This document shows, in pieces, positions 55,830 through 61,778 of a stretch of DNA of 64,000 nt. The stretch comes from Oscillospiraceae bacterium (GTDB lineage: Bacteria > Bacillota > Clostridia > TANB77 > CAG-508): the NCBI GenBank assembly GCA_009778695.1, contig WRFS01000003.1, positions 1 to 64,000 on the forward strand. The letters run 5' to 3'. The position numbers were made by a program, and so were the translations under genes. The stretch's first letter is position 1, and every line of letters begins with the position of its first letter. The notes below the pieces were generated by a model, which worked only from the letters and a program-made list of their open reading frames with translations, was not told the DNA's origin and ran no database searches.

Positions 55830-56216
55830 TTATATGTTTTGCGATATGACTAGATTTTGTATCTTATTCAATCTTTCCTTTTGTCCAGTTAAATATAAAT
55901 ACCCAATTAATGCTTCAAATGCTGTTGAATACATGTAATCTTCTGGGTTTGCATTTTTGGGTGCACTATGTGTTTCGGTATTACGTCCTCGTCTTACAAT
56001 ATCCCTTTCTTCATCCGTCAACTGTGGCTCTATCCTTTTTAATATATCTGCTTGTGCACTCGCTTTAACATATTTTATTGTTTCAATATGTAATTTATGT
56101 GGTTTTAAATTTGTTGTATTTATTAAATATTCTCGTATAAACAATTCATAAACTGCATCTCCCACATACGCCCAAGTAAGCGGCGACATTAATTCAAAAT
56201 CTCGTTTTTCTTTCAA
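55830..56216 (-). CDS. mrnC: Mini-ribonuclease III
   Basis: 128 residues. It has only the RNase III catalytic fold, as in MrnC: PLTWAYVGDAVYELFIREYL (with the metal-binding Asp and Glu) and ARGRNTETHS-like RRGRNTETHSAPKNANPEDYMYSTAFEALIGYLYL. MrnC matures 23S rRNA ends. It starts with RGMKE-type basic residues and precedes element H. Convergent with the plus-strand transporter gene. Confidence 0.95.
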   Translation of the reverse strand: MKEKRDFELMSPLTWAYVGDAVYELFIREYLINTTNLKPHKLHIETIKYVKASAQADILKRIEPQLTDEERDIVRRGRNTETHSAPKNANPEDYMYSTAFEALIGYLYLTGQKERLNKIQNLVISQNI

Positions 56217-56269
56217 ATCAAATCTTCCCTTCCTAATTTTAGTTAATAGTTAAATTTTTTAGCAAAATA

Positions 56270-56386
56270 GCTTTTGGTGGTTAGTATATAATTTTAAAAA
56301 AAGCGTACGACAGCCCTTTGAGGCCCATGGAATCTTCGGAGGCTTGGAGAAGCTTTTTTTAAAATTATATACTAACCACCAAAAGC
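56270..56386 (+). repeat. Hairpin element H (type 1 core)
   Basis: 35-bp perfect arms (56270-56304 and 56352-56386; GCTTTTGGTGGTTAGTATAT..) with a type 1 core. Left flank AAAATAG, right flank GGACATTTTAG, as in C. Lies between rbgA and mrnC. Confidence 0.95.
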
Positions 56387-56406
56387 GGACATTTTAGATA
56401 AAACTT

Positions 56407-57279
56407 TTACCTATTAACCATTTCCAGTGTTATATTGCCTAACTTAGCAGCCCTAAACTCATCCAAAATTATATTTGCCACCTTCTCAACATCTACTTTA
56501 TTCCCTTGAAGTAAAGCTCCCCTCTTTCTCCCAATTAACTCCATAAATAAATATATCTTATTTTGCCCTTTTTCTAATCCTTCGTATTCTTGTCTTTCTA
56601 TTTTATATCTATTCAATATATTTTCTAAATAATCTTTTTCCAATCCTTTTATCAACTGATACGCCAATTCAGTTTTATCTATATTTTCTTCTTTAATTGT
56701 TCCAACAAAACTTAAATTCAAAGCAATCTCTTCATTTTCAAGCTTAGGCCATAATACCCCTGGCGTATCTAGCAAATCTATTTTATTTGATAAATGTACC
56801 CATTGTTTTTGTTTTGTAACACCTGGCTTATTCCCAACCCCTGCTGATTTTTTATTTGTTATTCTATTAATTAATGATGATTTGCCCACATTTGGTATTC
56901 CTAAAATTATCGTTCTTATTTGCTTACCCACACGACCTTTTATAATATCTTTCTTCATATGGTCTTCCATTATACTTTCTATCTCTTTTAAAACCTCATT
57001 TATGCCATTACCTGTATTCGAATTCGTTAAAACAGCTGAAATGCCTTGATTTTTAAAATACTTTACCCATTTTATATTTTCAGTTTTATCACTTAAGTCA
57101 CTCTTATTTAAAAGTATAATTCTCTTTTTGTTTTTAATTATCTGTTTAATATCTGGATTTTGGCTAGAAATAGGTATTCTTGCATCCAATATTTCTAACA
57201 CAACATCTATTAATTTTATATCTTCTTCTATCTGTCTTTTGGTCTTCACCATATGCCCTGGATACCAATTAATATTCAC
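56407..57279 (-). CDS. rbgA: Ribosome biogenesis GTPase RbgA (YlqF)
   Basis: 290 residues. Circularly permuted GTPase: motif G4 (LLNKSDL) and G5 come first, then P-loop GIPNVGKSSLIN (G1) and DTPGVLWP (G3) with the C-terminal helical domain ending LDEFRAAKLGNITLEMV. The start MNINWYPGHMVKTKRQIEED is the YlqF signature. It assists late 50S subunit assembly. Flanked by hairpin elements H and I. Confidence 0.96.
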   Translation of the reverse strand: MNINWYPGHMVKTKRQIEEDIKLIDVVLEILDARIPISSQNPDIKQIIKNKKRIILLNKSDLSDKTENIKWVKYFKNQGISAVLTNSNTGNGINEVLKEIESIMEDHMKKDIIKGRVGKQIRTIILGIPNVGKSSLINRITNKKSAGVGNKPGVTKQKQWVHLSNKIDLLDTPGVLWPKLENEEIALNLSFVGTIKEENIDKTELAYQLIKGLEKDYLENILNRYKIERQEYEGLEKGQNKIYLFMELIGRKRGALLQGNKVDVEKVANIILDEFRAAKLGNITLEMVNR

Positions 57280-57333
57280 ACCTTTTCCTCCTCGCCCATA
57301 TTTTAGGATATAGTTTAATGATTTAAAGAAGTA

Positions 57334-57448
57334 GCTCTTATGGGATAGTATATGTTTTTTAAAAAGTCACCGACAGCCCTTTGAGGCTTACGGATTACCC
57401 CTTGCCCTGGAGGGACTTTTTAAAAAACATATACTATCCCATAAGAGC
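57334..57448 (+). repeat. Hairpin element I (type 2 core) with outer inverted repeats
   Basis: 35-bp perfect arms (57334-57368 and 57414-57448; GCTCTTATGGGATAGTATAT..). The core is type 2 (TTACGGATTACCCCTTGCCC). Outside, ATATTTTAGGATAT (about 57297) and ATATCCTAAAATAT (about 57461) form a second, longer-range inverted repeat that also recurs in form at F and K. Confidence 0.95.
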
Positions 57449-57467
57449 GGTCGTCTTTTGCAATATC

Positions 57468-57938
57468 CTAAAATATTCTATAATTATTCTTATCAGCCCT
57501 CTTATCCAACTTCCTATCAAATTTATCATCTTTAAAAAACCAATCTGTATGCTTGTGTTTACCTTCACTTTTTCTATTTCTGCTTAATACTAAATCTACT
57601 AAATTTAATAATCCTAGAAAAATCGCTATAATACATACAAAAGCTTGTGTTATTGTATCTGTAGCAAAATTTCCATTTGAGTTAACCAATATACTATATA
57701 GTCCTACCCCAAAATACCCTGCATATGCAACAAAATAGGCTATACCGCCTATTATATTTCTTTTAAAAATTAGTACAAGAAATATAACTGTTGCAAATAA
57801 TAAGCCTATTTCTATATTAAAGTTAATTGTTTTTACAGCGAAACTAACATTTGAATTTTCTAAAAACGTTACAACAACTCTAAAAATCCAAAATCCCACT
57901 GCAAGTATATTTATTAACCAACTAAATACACTCCTCAC
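57468..57938 (-). CDS. Membrane protein of unknown function
   Basis: 156 residues with four hydrophobic segments (LINILAVGFWIFRVVVTFL; IGLLFATVIFLVLIF; GIAYFVAYAGYFGVGLYSIL; ITQAFVCIIAIFLGLLNLVDLVL). It ends in a charged cytoplasmic tail rich in Asp, Lys and Arg. I do not recognise a family. It lies between RbgA and the LCP protein, next to element I, so it could be envelope-related. The predicted topology is the only evidence. Confidence 0.6.
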   Translation of the reverse strand: MRSVFSWLINILAVGFWIFRVVVTFLENSNVSFAVKTINFNIEIGLLFATVIFLVLIFKRNIIGGIAYFVAYAGYFGVGLYSILVNSNGNFATDTITQAFVCIIAIFLGLLNLVDLVLSRNRKSEGKHKHTDWFFKDDKFDRKLDKRADKNNYRIF

Positions 57939-58027
57939 GTCCTATAGCCTCCTTAAAATTTTATTCTCGTCGCACCTACTAGTGCTTTTTAGGGCCCCCA
58001 AGGTTGATTTTCACTATTATACGCAGT

Positions 58028-59074
58028 TTACTTTTCGTAGAGTGTAGTTTGAAAATCTTTTTTGGCTGTATCCATACTATCGGGAACAAAATAATATATT
58101 CCATTAATATATTGTCCCTTTGCATAACTTGTTGCAGGTATTTGTTTAGAAATCATATTTGATTTATACTCGCTATAATTTGAAAGAATAGAAGGTACGT
58201 ATTTTGTGGTATATCCAAGTACATCTACATTTGTTGTTACTTGTTTTAAAAAGTCTTGCATTACTGATAACTGCTTTGTTGTACTCATTTTTGATACTTT
58301 GTCCATTATTGCATTTAATACATCTCTTTGCCTGCTGGCTCTTGTAAAGTCACTGCCAACATATCTATCTCTTGAATGTGCCAAAGCTTCTTCTCCATTT
58401 AAAGTTACTGTTCCATATTGAGTCATTGGAACAAATGGCTTTCCAGTTAGTGCATATGAGGCTGGTAAATATTGATTTATTATGTCCATTTCGTCTTTTG
58501 TAATTGTCAATTGAATTCCACCAATATCATTAACTACATTTATCATACCCGAAAAATCTATGGTCATGTATTGCGTTAAATTTAAGCCAAAATTACTATT
58601 AATTGTTTTCAATAGCAATGTCTCACCACCATAAGCAAATGCAGCATTAATTTTATCCATTCCACCATTATATTTACCATATGCTGGAATATTAACATAT
58701 GTATCTCTTGGTATACTTATAAGTTTCATACTTTTTTTCATCGGATTAATTGATGCAATTATTATAGTATCTGATCTTCCAGCATATGCACTACTAGTAT
58801 CTCTAGAGTCTGAACCTATTAAGAGTATATTAATTATTTGATTAAATTCATCCTGTGGTAGCAAATTTTCTACATCATTATATAAATTTCCGTTTGCATC
58901 CAAATCGCTTGTATCAATTGCTTTATAATTAACTAGATGCATAAATTTGTACATCACAAAAAATATCACTGCTAATATTATTACTAATATAATTAATACT
59001 GTAATTAATACATTTCTTTTTGTTTTTTTGTTTGTTTTTCTTTTTTTATTTGTTTTATTCTGTTCTGTTTCCAC
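58028..59074 (-). CDS. LytR-CpsA-Psr (LCP) family wall-polymer ligase
   Basis: 348 residues. Basic N-terminus, a transmembrane helix (VLITVLIILVIILAVIFFVM), then the LCP domain: ILLIGSDSRDTSSAYAGRSDTIIIASINP, SIPRDTYVNIPAYGKYNGGMDKINAAFAYGG, and LNGEEALAHSRDRYVGSDFTRASRQR. These conserved Arg and Asp residues bind lipid pyrophosphate. It attaches teichoic acid or capsule polymer to peptidoglycan, so it may finish the capsule made by the cluster at 43-54 kb. Confidence 0.95.
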   Translation of the reverse strand: METEQNKTNKKRKTNKKTKRNVLITVLIILVIILAVIFFVMYKFMHLVNYKAIDTSDLDANGNLYNDVENLLPQDEFNQIINILLIGSDSRDTSSAYAGRSDTIIIASINPMKKSMKLISIPRDTYVNIPAYGKYNGGMDKINAAFAYGGETLLLKTINSNFGLNLTQYMTIDFSGMINVVNDIGGIQLTITKDEMDIINQYLPASYALTGKPFVPMTQYGTVTLNGEEALAHSRDRYVGSDFTRASRQRDVLNAIMDKVSKMSTTKQLSVMQDFLKQVTTNVDVLGYTTKYVPSILSNYSEYKSNMISKQIPATSYAKGQYINGIYYFVPDSMDTAKKDFQTTLYEK

Positions 59075-59103
59075 CTATTCACTCCCCTTTTATTCTTTTA
59101 CAT

Positions 59104-59157
59104 CAAATGGCGTCAGCCCCCTACAAAAAATGTAGGGGTCGACACCTCTCTGACGAC
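59104..59157. repeat. REP-like palindrome (TGTAGGGGTCGA type)
   Basis: Nested inverted repeats: GTCAG/CTGAC outside and CCCCTACA/TGTAGGGG inside, in the gap between DUF1292 and LCP genes. The TGTAGGGGTCGA unit recurs inside the 61779-64000 coding region. Confidence 0.75.
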
Positions 59158-59176
59158 CCAAAAATAATAATTGTAA

Positions 59177-59509
59177 TTATGCTTCTTCATCTTCTGAAAA
59201 ATTAAATTCATCTTTAAATTTTTCTTTAAACATATCAAACACTTTATTAAGCACAGCTTCGTCATCTACGCTTACATATGATTCTTCTTCTTCTGAATCT
59301 GTGTCTTCTATTTTTAGTATTACAACCTCTCCGCCGTCTATCTCTTCTTCGCCTTCCTCATTTACTGGCAACAATACAACATACTCTTCAGAATCTAGTT
59401 CTACTATATCTAAGAATTCAAAACGAACTTCTTTACCATCTTCGTCATTTAAAATTATAATATTATCTAATTCGTCCCCCATTATTTCATTTGAATTTTC
59501 GTTATCCAT
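59177..59509 (-). CDS. DUF1292 family protein (YrzB-like)
   Basis: 110 residues, highly acidic. Matches the DUF1292 pattern: NIIILNDEDGKEVRFEFLDIVELDSEEYVVLLPVN and GGEVVILKIEDTDSEEEE. In Bacillus yrzB follows yrrK/yrzL, and the same three neighbours occur here (ireB, ruvX, DUF1292), which supports the call. Function unknown. Confidence 0.9.
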   Translation of the reverse strand: MDNENSNEIMGDELDNIIILNDEDGKEVRFEFLDIVELDSEEYVVLLPVNEEGEEEIDGGEVVILKIEDTDSEEEESYVSVDDEAVLNKVFDMFKEKFKDEFNFSEDEEA

Positions 59510-59597
59510 ATCAAATCTCCTTTTCTTTTATTTCATTTTTTAATTTTCCTTAGCTTTGATAATAATATACTATTATCAAAAAATTTGCAATAGCTTT

Positions 59598-60011
59598 TTA
59601 AATTTTTTTCATATAAGTTTCTAAAATATATTGTGCTGAAAGAGTATCTATTACTTGTTTCTTTTTTGTTTTCTCAAAGTTTAAAAAATTTAATGTCTTG
59701 TTAGCTTGTACAGTCGTTAGCCTTTCATCAACTGTTTCAATTTTTATTTTGTTATACTTGCATTTCAATTTATTAATAAATTTCCCAGTTTTCTCCGCTC
59801 TAATTCCTAATGTGCCATTCATATTAATTGGCATACCTACTACAAATGTATCTATATCATATTTCTCTAATATTTCATCTAATCTTTTTAGTATCACTTT
59901 ATCGTTGTTTTTGTGATGTATAGTTTCTAAGCCTTGTGCTGTTATATTTAAGGCATCTGTTATAGCTAGTCCAACTCTACTATCACCATAGTCTATTCCT
60001 AATTTTCTCAT
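59598..60011 (-). CDS. ruvX: RuvX/YqgF-type Holliday-junction resolvase-like protein
   Basis: 137 residues. RNase H-like fold: MRKLGIDYGDSRVGLAITD with the first catalytic Asp, VVGMPINMNGTLGIRAEKTGKF, and VDERLTTVQANKTLNF with the Asp/Glu. It is proposed to act in pre-16S rRNA processing and junction cleavage. It lies between ireB (with element J between) and DUF1292, the normal order. Confidence 0.94.
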   Translation of the reverse strand: MRKLGIDYGDSRVGLAITDALNITAQGLETIHHKNNDKVILKRLDEILEKYDIDTFVVGMPINMNGTLGIRAEKTGKFINKLKCKYNKIKIETVDERLTTVQANKTLNFLNFEKTKKKQVIDTLSAQYILETYMKKI

Positions 60012-60052
60012 TTTCGCCCCATTATGAAAATCAAATATATTAGTCCGCTTCC

Positions 60053-60153
60053 GTGGTTGGTGTATCTTTTAAAAAAACTCCCTCCAGGTCAAGGAGTAAT
60101 CCGTATGCCTCAAAGGGCTGTCGGGTAGTTTTTTTAAAAGATACACCAACCAC
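60053..60153 (-). repeat. Hairpin element J (type 2 core)
   Basis: 27-bp perfect arms (60053-60079 and 60127-60153) identical to B and D outside the loop edge. Lies in the ireB-ruvX gap. Flanks CCGCTTCC and TCACGCTATTCTA match B. Confidence 0.95.
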
Positions 60154-60193
60154 TCACGCTATTCTACATATTTAGTTTTCTCCATCTTCATTA

Positions 60194-60442
60194 TTATAAT
60201 TCTAAATAATTAATTAACATTTTTTCTAGTAATTCATCTCTTTCGATTTTTCTTATTAGATTTCTTGAATCTTTATAACTCGTGATATACGTTGGGTCTC
60301 CCGATAAAATATAACCAATAATTTGATTAATTGGGTTATATCCTTTTTCAGCCAAAGCATCGTATACGCTTTTAAGAGTTTTTTTAACTTCTGAATTTTT
60401 TTCTCTTTCCAAATCAAAATCCATTGTTTCATCTGCTACCAT
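60194..60442 (-). CDS. ireB: IreB family regulatory phosphoprotein (UPF0297)
   Basis: About 82 residues from [19 protein letters not shown], preceded by AAGGAAGTAG. Then [11 protein letters not shown]-like [58 protein letters not shown], which is the UPF0297 signature. IreB is a substrate of the Ser/Thr kinase IreK in Enterococcus, controlling cephalosporin tolerance. It lies upstream of ruvX as in most Firmicutes. Confidence 0.95.
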   Translation of the reverse strand: MVADETMDFDLEREKNSEVKKTLKSVYDALAEKGYNPINQIIGYILSGDPTYITSYKDSRNLIRKIERDELLEKMLINYLEL

Positions 60443-60487
60443 AATACTACTTCCTTTCTTAATTTGAATCCCCAAATATTTTCAAAT

Positions 60488-61594
60488 TTACAAATAATTT
60501 ATATCGTTTTCAGTTTCTGAAGCCATATCTAAATATTGTTCTAGTTTTTTACTTATTCTTTCAACTCCAGTTCCTTTATAATATGTTGAAATTACAAAGT
60601 TAATTCTTGGTTTTACAAAAATTTTTTCTTCATCTTCTGGCTTTTTCTTTTTTGAAATTACTTCCACATCTGCACTTTCTACATTTACTTTAAGCTTTTG
60701 TATAAATCGTGTAACTTCATCTTGCTTTTCTCCAATAAATACAATTACAAACTTAGGTCCCATATATCTTACAAAAATGTGCTCTGGCAGTAAAGTGTCC
60801 CTTACAATTCTAGATACCGTTACAACCATGTTGTTGCCTGTATGCCTATTATAGGTGTTGTTAACTTCTTCTAAATTTGCAATTTTAAACATACAAATTT
60901 GTGAAGATATAAATTTATCTAGTTTTAACTTCCCTTCACCGTACAAAAACTCTGCTGAATTAATTCCTGTAAATAAATCTTTTCTTACTATACTTTCCAT
61001 TGTTGTTTGATAAGATATTGTTTTTACAACAACTATAATGTTATTTTTTACAATTTCTAATAAACTTAAATTTAGCTGATCAAACCCATGTTTAACGCCA
61101 CTTTCTATTATCCAATATCCAATATATACATTATCTATATATAATGGAAAAAATATTGCTGATTTTGCTCTTCCTATTTCTTCTGTTTGATAAGGTAGGC
61201 TTTCTGTATCTCGTTCTACTGTGATGTACTTTGGAGTTGCTCTTACGATACTTTCTTTAAAAATACTTAAATCTTGCAAACTTTTCATGGTTTGCCAATG
61301 TCTTTCTTCTACATTCGTTGCCTTAATTTCATATTCTGCACCATTATATATTACAATTGTAGAATATTTTATATCGAACTTTTCCCTTAACTTTTCATTG
61401 ATTTGCTGTAATTTATAGTCTACTGTATTATCACTTCCAACAATATTCATGAAATCTTGCAAAACATTTAAACTGTTGATTTTTTGATTTGTATCGGCCA
61501 ATGTTTTTATCCTTTTTCTAACGATGAAATTATACACAACCAATACTATTATTGCACATGATAATAATGCTATCGAAATTACTGTGATTAACAA
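60488..61594 (-). CDS. Membrane protein with GAF and degenerate GGDEF domains
   Basis: 368 residues. N-terminal transmembrane helix (VISIALLSCAIIVLVVYNFIV), a coiled linker, a GAF-like domain (about 50-200: KYSTIVIYNGAEYEIKATN, SAIFFPLYIDNVYIGYWIIES). Then a GGDEF-like fold (215-350) with VRYMGPKFVIVF in place of RxGGDEF. The missing Gly-Asp-Glu residues mean it cannot be an active diguanylate cyclase of known type. It could be a sensor or a nucleotide-binding scaffold. Function unknown. Confidence 0.78.
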   Translation of the reverse strand: MLITVISIALLSCAIIVLVVYNFIVRKRIKTLADTNQKINSLNVLQDFMNIVGSDNTVDYKLQQINEKLREKFDIKYSTIVIYNGAEYEIKATNVEERHWQTMKSLQDLSIFKESIVRATPKYITVERDTESLPYQTEEIGRAKSAIFFPLYIDNVYIGYWIIESGVKHGFDQLNLSLLEIVKNNIIVVVKTISYQTTMESIVRKDLFTGINSAEFLYGEGKLKLDKFISSQICMFKIANLEEVNNTYNRHTGNNMVVTVSRIVRDTLLPEHIFVRYMGPKFVIVFIGEKQDEVTRFIQKLKVNVESADVEVISKKKKPEDEEKIFVKPRINFVISTYYKGTGVERISKKLEQYLDMASETENDINYL

Positions 61595-61648
61595 GATACT
61601 GCCTCCTTTCTTCCTGTAGGTGTTGTCCTGTAATTAACTTCTGAGCGG

Positions 61649-61752
61649 GGGTGTAGTGTATCTCTTTTTAAAAACTGCCCGACAGCCCTTTGAGGCATAC
61701 GGATTACCCCTTGACTTGGAGGGTGGTTTTTAAAAAGAGATACACTACACCC
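61649..61752 (+). repeat. Hairpin element K (type 2 core) with outer inverted repeats
   Basis: 27-bp perfect arms (61649-61675 and 61726-61752; GGGTGTAGTGTATCTC..). Core CATACGGATTACCCCTTGAC. Outside, GTTGTCCTGTAATTAA (about 61623) faces TAATTATAGGACACAAC ending at 61776, an imperfect second inverted repeat. Lies between the GAF gene and the TadZ-like gene. Confidence 0.95.
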
Positions 61753-61778
61753 TCGCGGAGTAATTATAGGACACAACT

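Noticed and set aside
8596-61752. Hairpin elements as plain rho-independent terminators
   Set aside because: They have long conserved GC-rich cores of about 45 bases, 27-35 bp arms and lie inside operons in both orientations. A terminator role for some copies is possible but does not explain the shared cores.
8596-61752. Hairpin elements as integron attC sites
   Set aside because: attC sites also vary in sequence while keeping structure, but the R/L box motifs (RYYYAAC, GTTRRRY) are not present and no integrase is seen.
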